Of a stretch of DNA of 64,000 nt, positions 17,682 to 27,349 are shown in pieces. Below the pieces are notes generated by a model, which was not told the DNA's origin, did no database searches, and saw only the letters and a list, made by a program, of their open reading frames with translations. The position numbers and the translations under genes are program-made. Numbering within the stretch: the stretch's first letter is position 1; every line of letters starts with the position of its first letter. Origin of the DNA: Candidatus Defluviibacterium haderslevense (GTDB taxonomy: Bacteria; Bacteroidota; Bacteroidia; Chitinophagales; Saprospiraceae); the NCBI GenBank assembly GCA_016712225.1, contig JADJRL010000003.1, positions 3,051,501 to 3,115,500 of the forward strand. Direction: 5' to 3'.

Positions 17682-17740
17682 ATAAAGTTTTTAAAATACT
17701 AAATTGTAATTTCTGTTATAGCTATCTGAAAGCATGTTAC

Positions 17741-17761
17741 AAAATTGTCTGAACTGGGATT
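17741..17761 (+). repeat. Left arm of 21-bp perfect inverted repeat bracketing the GxxExxY gene
   Basis: The 21 bases (core TTGTCTGAACTGGGATT) are the exact reverse complement of 18274-18294. On the inner side the repeat runs into a degenerate GGAT-rich tail (TATGGGATGAATGGGATG). Confidence 0.85.
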
Positions 17762-17817
17762 TATGGGATGAATGGGATGTATTAGAAATTATTTTATTAG
17801 AGTAATACATATATTCT

Positions 17818-18198
17818 CTATTTTGGTACATATTTTTTATTAGTTAGTCTATGAAATTGAAGCTTTGAGTTGCCAAAATTAATTAATAGACCTATTTCTA
17901 AATTATATGCTTCTAGATAATTCATTGCTTGTGCAAGATGAAGATTTTCTAGTAGCGTTATTGCTTTTAATTCGACACTAATCTGTCCTTCGACAAAGAA
18001 ATCTACTCTTCTAGTTCCTATTAAAACAGATTTATAATTAATATCCATTTCAAATTCACGTATAAAGTCAATATTTCTTAATCTAAATTCTTCTTCCAAA
18101 GCTCTTTGATAAATCACTTCTTGAAAGCCGCTTCCTAATATATTATGTACCTCCATAGCACAATTGATAATACTCCCAGTTAATGCTTCAAATTTCAT
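17818..18198 (-). CDS. GxxExxY family protein (PD-(D/E)XK-like fold)
   Basis: About 126 residues from the ATG at 18198 (MKFEALTGSII); the upstream ATG at 18264 would start next to the flanking repeat. Family landmarks are the N-terminal helix CAMEVHNILGSGFQEVIYQR, containing the GxxExxY motif (GSGFQEVIY), RVDFFVEGQISVELKAI with acidic and lysine residues of a nuclease-like core, and the C-terminal LLINFGNSKLQFHR. GxxExxY proteins are common in Bacteroidota, often near repeats, with no proven function. Here the gene lies between perfect inverted repeats, which suggests a small mobile or repeat-associated unit. Confidence 0.9.
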   Translation of the reverse strand: MKFEALTGSIINCAMEVHNILGSGFQEVIYQRALEEEFRLRNIDFIREFEMDINYKSVLIGTRRVDFFVEGQISVELKAITLLENLHLAQAMNYLEAYNLEIGLLINFGNSKLQFHRLTNKKYVPK

Positions 18199-18273
18199 GT
18201 TGCAAAATAAATATTTTATAATTAATGTAATTAGTTCTTTGGTAAAAATCTCAAAAATCCTCAAAATCCTAGT

Positions 18274-18294
18274 AATCCCAGTTCAGACAATTTT
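18274..18294 (-). repeat. Right arm of the 21-bp inverted repeat
   Basis: Exact reverse complement of 17741-17761. Read on the minus strand, it also continues into GGATT-rich sequence (ACTAGGATTTTGAGGATTTT), so the similarity of the arms extends beyond the perfect core in a degenerate form. Confidence 0.85.
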
Positions 18295-18374
18295 TAGAAT
18301 TTACTATCATTAAAAATTGTTTGGTAATATAGTATTCAGCGTATAATTTTTTTTTCAAAATAATGTTAATCACT

Positions 18375-18932
18375 TTACCCTTCATTTCTTTTATCCCATT
18401 CTCGTTTTAACATTGCATATTGGTATTCACTTCCCCATTTACCTTTGAAGAAGATATTTTCAATAAAGTGGCCTTCTTGCCTGAAACCGATGCTTTTTAA
18501 TAATTCGATGGATGCTATATTTTCAGTGTCTACTATTTCAACAACGCGATGAATGTCTTTAGTATCAAATAAAAATTTCAACAGATTTATTAAGGTTTCT
18601 TTGGCATAACCTTTTCGTTGTTCTAAGTGAGATATGGTAATACCAATTTCTGCTATCCTTGGATCAAGTACATCGAGTTTAATCGCACAATCTCCAACCA
18701 ATTTACCAGAGTTATTATGTTCAATGCCGTATTGTACCCATTCACCTGCATTACCAAAATATTTGGATTCATTTTCCAATATAAATTCGGCTGCTTGTAC
18801 TAAGGTCATGACATCAAATCCCTGATATTTTGTGACTTCAGGATTGGAACGGTAGAGATGAAAATCATCGAGATCTGATGGTTTTAGGTGACGAATCGTA
18901 AGAAGTGGTGTTTTAATATGTAAAGGTTCCAT
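18375..18932 (-). CDS. GNAT N-acetyltransferase, RimJ/RimL type
   Basis: This 185-residue protein has the layout of the RimJ/RimL group. The N-terminal strand is LLTIRHLKPSDLDDFHLY. Acetyl-CoA binding motif A is EIGITISHLEQRKGYAKETL, where Q/RxxGxA is QRKGYA. A late block reads IASIELLKSIGFRQEGHFIEN. The substrate (protein N-terminus, antibiotic or small amine) cannot be told from the sequence. No operon partner is evident. Confidence 0.9.
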   Translation of the reverse strand: MEPLHIKTPLLTIRHLKPSDLDDFHLYRSNPEVTKYQGFDVMTLVQAAEFILENESKYFGNAGEWVQYGIEHNNSGKLVGDCAIKLDVLDPRIAEIGITISHLEQRKGYAKETLINLLKFLFDTKDIHRVVEIVDTENIASIELLKSIGFRQEGHFIENIFFKGKWGSEYQYAMLKREWDKRNEG

Positions 18933-19273
18933 AAGGCAAAGTTACTATTTTGGGTTATTATTTGTATTGAATTGTATTAATCGAATTTTGAATATTATTT
19001 TTCAACAATCATTTAAAGTATAGTTTGCATACAATTAGCTTGCATTAACAATTTACAATAGATTCATATTTTTTTAATGTTTGTCTTTGATGTTTTCCAT
19101 TTAAATGGCTTGCTTTTAATTAATTCCAATTTGAAATGAATATTAACCTATGTTTTATCAAAAATGTTGATTAATAGGTATTATTTATTAAACCCAATGA
19201 TCTGTTTTGATTTAAAGTCAAAATTTTGCTAAAAGACTTTACATTTGTTAATTCCTTAGTTGAATTTATACTT
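18933..19273. other. Intergenic region between divergent genes
   Basis: Very AT-rich sequence between the GNAT start and the CotH start. Apart from a -7-like box at 19240 nothing is recognised; no RNA gene or open frame is convincing. Confidence 0.5.
19240..19247 (+). promoter_or_regulatory. Candidate -7 box for the CotH gene
   Basis: TACATTTG matches TAnnTTTG and lies 26 bases before the ATG at 19274. No well-placed TTG -33 element is visible, so this is tentative. Confidence 0.4.
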
Positions 19274-21997
19274 ATGAAATCCATATTATCTTTCATTTTT
19301 AGCTTGTTTTGTTTTTTTATTCAGGCGCAAACCATTAAACTGGACTCATCCAATTTACCCATATGTATCATAGATACCAGAGGTAAAACCATAGCCAATG
19401 AACCAAAAATATTGGCACATATGAAGATTATATACAATGGCCCCGGGAAGACCAATAGCATTAAAGATTTAAAATATAATTACAATAACTTTATTGCTAT
19501 AGAAATTCGAGGTAATAGTTCTCAATCTTATCCACAAAAGCAGTACGGTATTGAATTGCGTGATAGTGTCACGGGTAATGATTTGGATACCTCCATTCTG
19601 GACATGCCCAAAGAAGAGGATTGGGTATTATATGCGCCTTATAATGATATTAGTTTGTTGCGCAATGTGATGACCTATCATTTTTGGAATGAAATGGGAC
19701 ATTGGGGCCCTCGCACTCGATTATGTGAATTGGTTTTGAATAATGAGTATGTGGGTGTTTATATTATGATGGAATCGATTAAGCGGGATCCCAATCGTGT
19801 GGATGTTTCCAAAATGACAACTGCAGATACCTCAGGATTGGACCTTACTGGAGGATATATTATGAAGGTAGATAAGAAAAATAATGCTTCAGATCTGAGT
19901 TTTGTTTCTAAAGTAAAGTCGACTACAAATCAAGACATCACCTGGCTTTATCATTACCCGGATTCTAAGGATATTAAGCCTGTCCAGCAGAATTATATAC
20001 ACAATTTTATAGATACCGTTGAATTGTTGATGGCATCTTCAAAATTTGCTGATCCTGTAAATGGATATAAGAAATATCTTGGAGTTAATACATTCATAGA
20101 TTATTTTCTGATCAGTGAATTTTCGAGAAATATAGATGCTTATAAAGCGAGTAGTTATTTTTATAAAGAGAAACTAGCAGAAGATGGAAGTGAAGGTAAA
20201 TTGAAAGCTGGCCCGGTATGGGATTATAATTTTGCATTCGGAAATGCTAGTTTTTGTTCTGGTGGACAAACGAATGGTTGGATGTATGATGGTTGTGTCC
20301 CGGCAACTTTACCTACGCCCATTATTTGGCGAAGATTACTCGCAGATAGTAATTATGTCAATATGGTGAAGTGCCGCTATCTTGAATTAAGAAAAACAAT
20401 ATGGGATACAAGCTATCTTTTCCAATATTTAAATAAATATGCTTTTGATACACTAGACGCAGCCCAAAAGAGACATTTTACAAAATGGAAAATATTGGGA
20501 ACCAATCCAGGAGGATTTAATGCTTACGTGGCAAGTTCATATCCAGATGAAATGAACCGATTAAAAAATTGGATTCGAAATCGTCTAACATGGATGGATG
20601 CTAATTTGCCTGGTCGTTGTTTTCCGCCACCTGCAGTAGCGAAAATGGAAATACCGCATGACCCTGAGTGTTTTTCAGGTAATAGACCAACGATCCAAAA
20701 AAACCAACCTTTCAATACTGCCCCATTCAACTATCAGGGAATGGAAAAAATAAGTACCATACCGGCAGATATTATCCGATGGGTTTTGGTAGAATTACGA
20801 GATCCTTTAGATAGTACAAAAATGATAGACAGACGTGCGGCTTTGTTGAGATCAGATAGTGTTTTGGTAGATACTAATTTTAAGGCAGGAGTTTTTTTCC
20901 CAAAAGCAATTGGTAAGCAAAATTATTTTCTCGTAGTGCGATATGATGCTTTGGGATTTTTGATGAGCAAAGAAAAAGTAGAACTACCCAATGACAATGA
21001 CTATAATCTGAATCGCTCACATCATGTTATTACGGTTAATAACAATAGTCCAATTATTTTCCAATCCAATTGGATAGGAACGGATACTTTATTTATTTGC
21101 GAAGGACAAAAACTGATACTTAATGATTCTAATTTAGTAAAATTAGGATATACTTTTGAACAACATGAAGTTTCTGCAAACGTACCGAACATCAATACAT
21201 TGAATGCGCATGAAATTATTGTAAGTTTTGACCGTGCGGGATTTTATACCTTCGATTTGTATTTGAATTGTAATCAACACTCAATCATTCGAAATCAAAT
21301 ACATGTCCTTGTATGGTCTAATCCTAAGCCACAAATTATAGGTCCGAATGCTTTTTGCCCATACGATAGTATAGCATTGATATCTGATCCATTTAAACGG
21401 TACAAATGGAGTACAGGCGAACAAACTCAAAGTATACAAGTGAAACAATCAGGAAAGTATGAGCTTGAAGTAACAGATGAAAACGGATGTATATCAAGCA
21501 CCTTTAAGGACATCAATCAGTTTTCCGAAATCAAAGGAATTCTGGAATCAATGCCAGGTTCTCAAGCATCCTTATGTAAGTTTTATTTTGTTCCTGAAGA
21601 TCCATCGATAAGATATACTTATGTTTGGAGCAATGGCTCCAAAAGTGATACCCTTGAAACATCAGAGAAAATAGTCATGCTTACAATAACTGATTCCAAT
21701 CAATGCAAGAAAGTCTACAGCATAACATGTAATCCTGTATTGAATTCTGATCTTATAATATCATCCATACAAATTTTACCCAATCCTAATAACGGCACTT
21801 TCCGGATTATAAGTCCAAACAGATTAAATCAATTGAAGATTTTTTCAAGTACAGGAAAGCAAGTAAATTCAGGTAAGGAATCAAGACCAAAGACATCAGA
21901 GCATGAAATTTATTTTGACAGTTTACCAACAGGAGTTTATATTGGAAAAGCTTTTAGTGAGGGCAGGGAGATTGTGTTTAAAATTGTAGTAAAATAA
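19274..21997 (+). CDS. Secreted CotH-kinase family protein with T9SS sorting tail
   Basis: About 907 residues from the ATG at 19274, where the signal peptide FIFSLFCFFIQAQ begins properly. The CotH-like kinase domain spans roughly residues 20-420: IEIRGNSSQSYPQKQYGIEL, EDWVLYAPYNDISLLRNVMT, LVLNNEYVGVYIMMESIKRD, and the metal/ATP-site type block AGPVWDYNFAFGN. The middle part has Ig/PKD-like strands (CPYDSIALISDPFKRYKWST). The C-terminus (LPNPNNGTFRII ... LPTGVYIGKAF) is a T9SS sorting domain. CotH kinases phosphorylate proteins; in Bacteroidota these secreted forms are common and largely unstudied. Confidence 0.9.
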   Translation: MKSILSFIFSLFCFFIQAQTIKLDSSNLPICIIDTRGKTIANEPKILAHMKIIYNGPGKTNSIKDLKYNYNNFIAIEIRGNSSQSYPQKQYGIELRDSVTGNDLDTSILDMPKEEDWVLYAPYNDISLLRNVMTYHFWNEMGHWGPRTRLCELVLNNEYVGVYIMMESIKRDPNRVDVSKMTTADTSGLDLTGGYIMKVDKKNNASDLSFVSKVKSTTNQDITWLYHYPDSKDIKPVQQNYIHNFIDTVELLMASSKFADPVNGYKKYLGVNTFIDYFLISEFSRNIDAYKASSYFYKEKLAEDGSEGKLKAGPVWDYNFAFGNASFCSGGQTNGWMYDGCVPATLPTPIIWRRLLADSNYVNMVKCRYLELRKTIWDTSYLFQYLNKYAFDTLDAAQKRHFTKWKILGTNPGGFNAYVASSYPDEMNRLKNWIRNRLTWMDANLPGRCFPPPAVAKMEIPHDPECFSGNRPTIQKNQPFNTAPFNYQGMEKISTIPADIIRWVLVELRDPLDSTKMIDRRAALLRSDSVLVDTNFKAGVFFPKAIGKQNYFLVVRYDALGFLMSKEKVELPNDNDYNLNRSHHVITVNNNSPIIFQSNWIGTDTLFICEGQKLILNDSNLVKLGYTFEQHEVSANVPNINTLNAHEIIVSFDRAGFYTFDLYLNCNQHSIIRNQIHVLVWSNPKPQIIGPNAFCPYDSIALISDPFKRYKWSTGEQTQSIQVKQSGKYELEVTDENGCISSTFKDINQFSEIKGILESMPGSQASLCKFYFVPEDPSIRYTYVWSNGSKSDTLETSEKIVMLTITDSNQCKKVYSITCNPVLNSDLIISSIQILPNPNNGTFRIISPNRLNQLKIFSSTGKQVNSGKESRPKTSEHEIYFDSLPTGVYIGKAFSEGREIVFKIVVK

Positions 21998-22231
21998 TTT
22001 GTATTTTTCTAGAAGTGAATGGAATAAAATCTTCAATTTTCATTGGTAAATTGAATATAATATTTAAAAATCTAGAATGTAATTTAAGAGTTTAACTTTT
22101 TAATTATTTTAATGTTTAAATTTTAAGATTATATGACTTTTTTAGTACAATAAATAATTATGCATATATCTAATTTATCATTTCATTTTAAAATTTCCTT
22201 TTAATCCCTTAATTATGCACAAAGTTTGCCT

Positions 22232-22996
22232 ATGATTTGTTTGATTTCGCCCTCTAAAGATCTGAATTACAAAGATCCTTTTCCTATTACATCCAGTGAA
22301 ATTCCTAGATTGTGGGAACAGTCATGGCCGATCGTGGAGGTGTTAAAGAAAAAGAAGTCCAAGGATCTTCAAAAACTGATGGATATTTCTGTTAAATTAG
22401 CGGACGAGAATGTATCTAGAAATCAGGCATTCAATCAGACATTTGATGCTAATAATTCCAGACCCGCTCTATTTGCTTTTTCAGGTGATGTATATCGCGG
22501 AATTGATGCCTATCACATGAAATCGAACGAATTGGATTATTGTCAGGATCATGTGCGCATCTTATCCGGATTATATGGTCTGCTAAGACCCAACGATTTA
22601 ATTCAAGCCTATAGATTGGAAATGGGAACCACTTTAAATGTCAAACGAAAACCCAATTTATATAAATACTGGGGCAATCAAATTACTGATTTGTTGAATG
22701 ATGATATTAATGCAAATTCAGCTCCTTTTGTAGTCAACCTCGCTTCCAATGAATACTTTCATGCCATTCAACCCAAACATGTTGTCGCGCCAATAGTCAA
22801 TATACACTTTAGAGAACTTAGAGCCGGTAAGCTTATTTTTGTATCATACACCGCTAAAGTTGCCCGTGGACTAATGATCAAACATTTGGCTCAAATGAAG
22901 GCTTCAACCATCAAACATGTGAAATCATTCAATCTGGATCATTATTCTTACGATGAATCCAAATCAACAGACACAGATTTATTTTTTATTCGCTAA
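22232..22996 (+). CDS. yaaA: YaaA family peroxide-stress protein
   Basis: About 254 residues, starting at the ATG at 22232 (MICLISPSKDLNY); the frame also opens at a TTG six bases earlier. Family features include SPSKDL at the N-terminus, RPALFAFSGDVYRGIDA, DHVRILSGLYGLLRPNDLIQ and YRLEMGT. The C-terminal VNLASNEYFHAI and ARGLMIKHLA blocks are also present. E. coli YaaA lowers intracellular iron during peroxide stress and binds DNA. The gene lies nine bases before the penicillin acylase gene, so they are likely co-transcribed, although no functional link is known. Confidence 0.95.
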   Translation: MICLISPSKDLNYKDPFPITSSEIPRLWEQSWPIVEVLKKKKSKDLQKLMDISVKLADENVSRNQAFNQTFDANNSRPALFAFSGDVYRGIDAYHMKSNELDYCQDHVRILSGLYGLLRPNDLIQAYRLEMGTTLNVKRKPNLYKYWGNQITDLLNDDINANSAPFVVNLASNEYFHAIQPKHVVAPIVNIHFRELRAGKLIFVSYTAKVARGLMIKHLAQMKASTIKHVKSFNLDHYSYDESKSTDTDLFFIR

Positions 22997-23005
22997 CTTC
23001 CTTTC

Positions 23006-25420
23006 ATGAAAATCATTAAATGTTTTATACCCATTCTTCTCTCTATACTTTGGATTTATTTTTTACAAAAACCAATTATTGTTGGGGATAATGCCATTCC
23101 TCCTTTAGGAAAATTCATGTCACCTTTTACAGGATTTTGGCAGAATGTAAGGGCTACTAAAAGTATTCAAAATACAGTGTTAAACCAAATGCATAAAGAA
23201 GGAAGTATCTTATTTGATGATCGAATGGTGCCCCATATTTTTGCTCAGTCCACAGGAGATGCTTATTTTATGCAAGGGTATGTTCATGCCATGCATCGCT
23301 TATGGCAAATGGACTTTTCTACTCGTGCTGCAGAGGGAAGGATCAGCGAAATCATTGGGAGTAAGGCTCTGAATTTTGATAGGAACAAACGAAGAAAGGG
23401 TTTGGCGGAATCCGCAAAACAAAGTATAGAAGTTTGGAAAAAATTTCCAGAGGCGTATAAACTGGTAGAAGCCTATTGCGATGGGGTTAATTATTATATT
23501 CAACATTTAGATTACAAAGATCTGCCCATCGAATATAAATTGATGAATTTCGAACCCGAATTATGGACACCATATCGATCTTCCCTGTTTCATAAAAACA
23601 TGGCTGAAGTTTTATGTGGACGAGATCAGGATATTGAAATGACGAATGCAAAAACTTTTTTTGGTGCTGATTTTGATTTATTATTTCCTGAATATGATCC
23701 ATTCTCTGATCCAGTGATTCCCAAAGGAACGAAATGGGATTTTAATGTAGACTCATTGATAAATCAGGTAGAGAATTCGAATCAAGACTTAGGTTTTATT
23801 CCCATTCAAAGGACCATTCAGGATCCAGGCCTTGGATCCAATAATTGGGCAGTGGGTCCTTCTAAATCTGTTAGCGGAAATCCTATATTGTGTAATGATC
23901 CACACCTGAATTTAAGTCTTCCAAGTATTTGGTATGAACAACAAATTGTCACACCTGATCGCAATGTTTATGGGGTTACTTTTCCAGGTATTCCGGGTGT
24001 AATTATTGGATTCAATAAAGATATAGCATGGGGAATTACCAATGGTGGCTGGGATGTTATGGATTGGTATCAAATTAAATGGAAAGATGAATCCATGACA
24101 TCGTATTTTTATAACAATGAATGGAAGAATACTGAATATCGCATCGAACGAATAAAAGTCAAAGGACAACAAGATGTATTAGATACTGTGCCTTTGACGG
24201 TTTGGGGTCCTGTCGTTTACAATCAGATTTCGCATGCTAAATATGGTTTGGCCATGCACTGGATTATCCAGGACCCTTCAGCCTATTGCGAAATGGATGT
24301 TTTTGATTTATTGAATCAGGGAAAAAATGTAGGTGATTATAGAAATGCCATTCAAAAATTTCCTTATCCAGCTCAAAATTTCGCTTTTATTAGCAAGACT
24401 GGAGATATTGCATTAACCGTTCAAGGTAAGATGCCTATTAAAGTAAATCAACAGGGTCGATTCGTTATGGATGGCACAAAAAAAGAAAATGCATGGCATG
24501 GTTTTGTTCCACTTTCATCTACACCTCATACGATAAATCCTATTCGGGGATTTGTTTCTTCAGCGAATCAAAAATCAACAGATCGTGGTTTTCCGGTGTA
24601 TTACAATGATGGTGATTTTAGAGATTATAGAGGAACCATGATCAATCGGTATCTCAGTGAAAAAAAATTATGGAATGTGGATGATATGAAAGCTTTACAA
24701 TATAATGCATATAGTTTAAGAGCGGAAACAGCCTTGCCATCATTATTGAAATATTTGGATACCACCCCTATGAATATTGTGAATCAACAAGTGTATCATG
24801 AATTGAAATCATGGAATTACATGTATGATTCAAACGCTGTCGCTCCAGTTTATTTTGATCTATGGATGGATATATTTCATCGTTTGGTATGGGATGAAAT
24901 AAGTCAGGATACTTTAAAGAAATACACAGCAATGCCTTCAGATCAAACGACCATAAGGCTGATGAAGGAACAAGTGAATTTAAAATATTTTGATATCTTA
25001 TCAAGTCCCGGAAAGGAAAGTTTATCAGATGTAGTAAGGATATCCTATGATAGTTTATTAAATCAGTTACAAGATAAATTATTGTTAACTAAAAAATGGG
25101 CTGATTACAAACATGCGTCCATAGATCATATGGCCAGAATTCCTGCATTTGGAATTCCGTTTGTTTCGACTTCAGGATCCAAAGATATTATTAATGCACA
25201 TGCCAGAACATTTGGTCCTTCATGGCGTATGATCGTTGAGTTGACAAAAGATGGACCTCATGCCTATGGTATTTATCCAGGTGGCCAGGATGGACGTCCA
25301 GGCAGTCCCTATTATCGAAGCATGGTGTCGGATTGGAGTCAGGGAAAATATAATTCGTTGAATTATGCTAACACGATTCATGATCTCACGCCACTTATTA
25401 CTTATGAATTTAAAAAATAG
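23006..25420 (+). CDS. Penicillin acylase family Ntn-hydrolase
   Basis: This 804-residue precursor has an N-terminal hydrophobic export segment (FIPILLSILWIYFLQ). The alpha chain contains DDRMVPHIFAQSTGDAYFMQ and GYVHAMHRLWQMDF. Autoprocessing is predicted before Ser278 in GLGSNNWAVGP, the nucleophile that starts the beta chain. The beta chain holds NDPHLNLSLPSIWYEQ, GVTFPGIPGVIIGFNKDIAWG and, near the end, YPGGQDGRPGSPYY. These enzymes hydrolyse amides such as beta-lactam side chains or acyl-homoserine lactones in the periplasm. The substrate here is unknown. The stop abuts the next ATG directly. Confidence 0.95.
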   Translation: MKIIKCFIPILLSILWIYFLQKPIIVGDNAIPPLGKFMSPFTGFWQNVRATKSIQNTVLNQMHKEGSILFDDRMVPHIFAQSTGDAYFMQGYVHAMHRLWQMDFSTRAAEGRISEIIGSKALNFDRNKRRKGLAESAKQSIEVWKKFPEAYKLVEAYCDGVNYYIQHLDYKDLPIEYKLMNFEPELWTPYRSSLFHKNMAEVLCGRDQDIEMTNAKTFFGADFDLLFPEYDPFSDPVIPKGTKWDFNVDSLINQVENSNQDLGFIPIQRTIQDPGLGSNNWAVGPSKSVSGNPILCNDPHLNLSLPSIWYEQQIVTPDRNVYGVTFPGIPGVIIGFNKDIAWGITNGGWDVMDWYQIKWKDESMTSYFYNNEWKNTEYRIERIKVKGQQDVLDTVPLTVWGPVVYNQISHAKYGLAMHWIIQDPSAYCEMDVFDLLNQGKNVGDYRNAIQKFPYPAQNFAFISKTGDIALTVQGKMPIKVNQQGRFVMDGTKKENAWHGFVPLSSTPHTINPIRGFVSSANQKSTDRGFPVYYNDGDFRDYRGTMINRYLSEKKLWNVDDMKALQYNAYSLRAETALPSLLKYLDTTPMNIVNQQVYHELKSWNYMYDSNAVAPVYFDLWMDIFHRLVWDEISQDTLKKYTAMPSDQTTIRLMKEQVNLKYFDILSSPGKESLSDVVRISYDSLLNQLQDKLLLTKKWADYKHASIDHMARIPAFGIPFVSTSGSKDIINAHARTFGPSWRMIVELTKDGPHAYGIYPGGQDGRPGSPYYRSMVSDWSQGKYNSLNYANTIHDLTPLITYEFKK

Positions 25421-25792
25421 ATGATGAAGCATTCATTGAATTTAATTGTTTTTGTTATGCTATTGCTCCTTGCTGGATTTTATCTTCCCTTTTATTGGAT
25501 GTTAATCTTATCTGGAGTAGCTGCATTTTTTATGAAGATTTCTTTAATTAGGGCATTTGCTTTTGGTTTTATTGCAGGTAATATGGTTTGGTTGGGAGTA
25601 TCCTATTTTTATCATTGGACAAGTTTTTCACCATTGACTGGGATGATAGGAGAAATATTTCAAGGGTTGAGTGTGAGTTCACTATTTTATATTACTGGTT
25701 TGATAGGTGGTGTAACAGCAGGACTTGGAGCCTGGAGTGGAGCAGCAATCAGACATTTAATTTGGCCATATAACATTAAGCATGAAATGTAG
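25421..25792 (+). CDS. Small polytopic membrane protein, unknown function
   Basis: This 123-residue protein has about three or four hydrophobic segments (SLNLIVFVMLLLLAGFYLPF, ILSGVAAFFM, LIRAFAFGFIAGNMVWLGVS, a Gly-rich last helix). Its ATG begins on the base after the penicillin acylase stop, and its end overlaps the next gene by 11 bases. That makes it an operon member with translational coupling. No family was recognised. Confidence 0.7.
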   Translation: MMKHSLNLIVFVMLLLLAGFYLPFYWMLILSGVAAFFMKISLIRAFAFGFIAGNMVWLGVSYFYHWTSFSPLTGMIGEIFQGLSVSSLFYITGLIGGVTAGLGAWSGAAIRHLIWPYNIKHEM

Positions 25793-26654
25793 TTATCTTG
25801 GGATTTTATTATTGTTAATTATTAAACTCAATGCCCAGGATGCATTTGTTGCTTATGGAATGTATCCTAAAAAATCCGGTGATGTTAGACTATTTGCGAA
25901 TTATTACAGATCTAATGTTGATTTTTTTGCTTCTAGTTCCACTGAATTTTTAAGTTATTATCCATCCATAATATATGGCTTGAATAATCAAGTTAATGTT
26001 GGTCTAAGGCTTAAGTATAGACAGGTTCGTTTTGTGGAGCATTTTGAATTTCAAATTCCGGATCTTGAAAATAATACATACTATAGGAATAGGTTTACAG
26101 CATGTGAATTCATTTTACGGAATTCCCTAGGTGCAAAATTTAAGCATTTTAGTTTAAATCATAGTTTAAGTTTGCCACTCGGTAGGGATTTATCTGGACA
26201 GAATGGTAAAGATTATATAGATTGGAATGGAATAGGATGGACTTCTGAAATCTATTATTCGAACTACTACAAAAGACTACAAATTTTTTCAAGTTTAGGA
26301 ATTCAATTTGAAAATATTGAACGAGGCGTATTCCGCAAAAATCAATCCTCTTATTTAGTCATTGGAATACCCGTAAGTTTTTTACCTGGAATAAAAATTA
26401 ATGAAAAACATTTTGTCTATTTGTTAAGCCAAGCAACGATAATAAGATGGTCAATTTCTAAAAATTATTATAATAATCAAGTGCATCGTAGCACTTTTGC
26501 AGATGCCTATTATCAAATTGGAATCGGTTACAAGTGGTTTATCTTACCACAGTTTGAAATAGAACCCATAGCAACATTGTTTTTTGACAATCCGGATAAT
26601 TTTACGAAAGCATATACCCTTAATTTAGGTCTTCGGTATTATTTGAATAAATAG
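25782..26654 (+). CDS. Predicted outer-membrane beta-barrel protein
   Basis: The 290-residue protein has a signal peptide (LGILLLLIIKLNAQ) and strand-rich, aromatic sequence throughout (VRLFANYYRSNVDFFA, NNQVNVGLRLKYRQVRF). The C-terminus is barrel-like (AYTLNLGLRYYLNK). Short alternating strands suggest eight to ten beta strands. It is the last gene of the yaaA / acylase / membrane set. No specific family name can be given. Confidence 0.7.
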   Translation: MKCSYLGILLLLIIKLNAQDAFVAYGMYPKKSGDVRLFANYYRSNVDFFASSSTEFLSYYPSIIYGLNNQVNVGLRLKYRQVRFVEHFEFQIPDLENNTYYRNRFTACEFILRNSLGAKFKHFSLNHSLSLPLGRDLSGQNGKDYIDWNGIGWTSEIYYSNYYKRLQIFSSLGIQFENIERGVFRKNQSSYLVIGIPVSFLPGIKINEKHFVYLLSQATIIRWSISKNYYNNQVHRSTFADAYYQIGIGYKWFILPQFEIEPIATLFFDNPDNFTKAYTLNLGLRYYLNK

Positions 26655-26899
26655 TGGTTTGGTAACTTGGCTTTAGCCAACAAAACAAAGATACAAACCA
26701 TTGCCTAAAGGTCCAAGTCACAAAATATCTGACATGTTTGCTTTATGGAATTTGTCTCATTTCGAACGAGATCCTCGATTGAAGCATTACAATTTTAATT
26801 TTTTTTAATACACAACTACTTATGCAAATTAAATAAGTGAAATAAAAATCATTTTGGTTATTTGACATTCATATAAAAGATTAATTACAAGTTTAATTT

Positions 26900-27210
26900 A
26901 ACAACTTTTGTTCTTTTTTCATGAAAAAAAAGAACCAAAAATTCTAGGCTGTAAGATCTAAGCCTAAAATGATTTCATGAAACCTAAATTCAAAAAACTC
27001 GCCATTTCCCTTGTTACTTTTGCTTGGCCCAACACTTGCTCACTTCGCTTTCCTGTTCTTTTTTTTTAACATTCTGTTGAGCTCATACAGTTTTGAATTT
27101 TTAACGGTTTCATTACATCATTTTTTAACGGCTTATCTCTTAAGGCCGTTCCAAATTTCTGTTACTACAAAATATAATCAGTTTTCCTATAATTTAATTT
27201 TTCAATAAGT
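26900..27210. repeat. Structured intergenic element of a type common in Bacteroidota
   Basis: Fills most of the gap before the ABC-F gene. It begins with an A/T hairpin, GTTCTTTTTT (26910-26919) / AAAAAAGAAC (26926-26935), and continues with AACCAAAAATTCTAGGCTG. Short inverted segments follow: TTCAAAAAACTCG against ACAGTTTTGAATTT, and AACGGTTTC/AACGGCTTA-type repeats. The only frame inside (27011-27208) is a low-complexity hydrophobic translation that looks spurious. I recall similar text between genes in other Bacteroidota genomes, but this was not searched. Confidence 0.45.
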
Positions 27211-27349
27211 ACAGGAAGCTTTACTTAATTGAATATTTATTAGTGAGTCATCGCACATCTAATGTTTAATGGATTGAATATGGATATAATTCATTTATGT
27301 CATATCCCAAAAAAGTCCTACATTTGCGCCCTCATTAAATATACCTTTC

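Noticed and set aside
26665..26690. TTGGC-TTTA-GCCAA hairpin after the barrel gene as a terminator
   Set aside because: Short stem and no T run after it.
27011..27208. 65-codon frame MLLLLGPTLAHFAF... in the gap before the ABC-F gene
   Set aside because: Low-complexity hydrophobic translation of a T-rich structured element; no sensible start context and no protein-like pattern.
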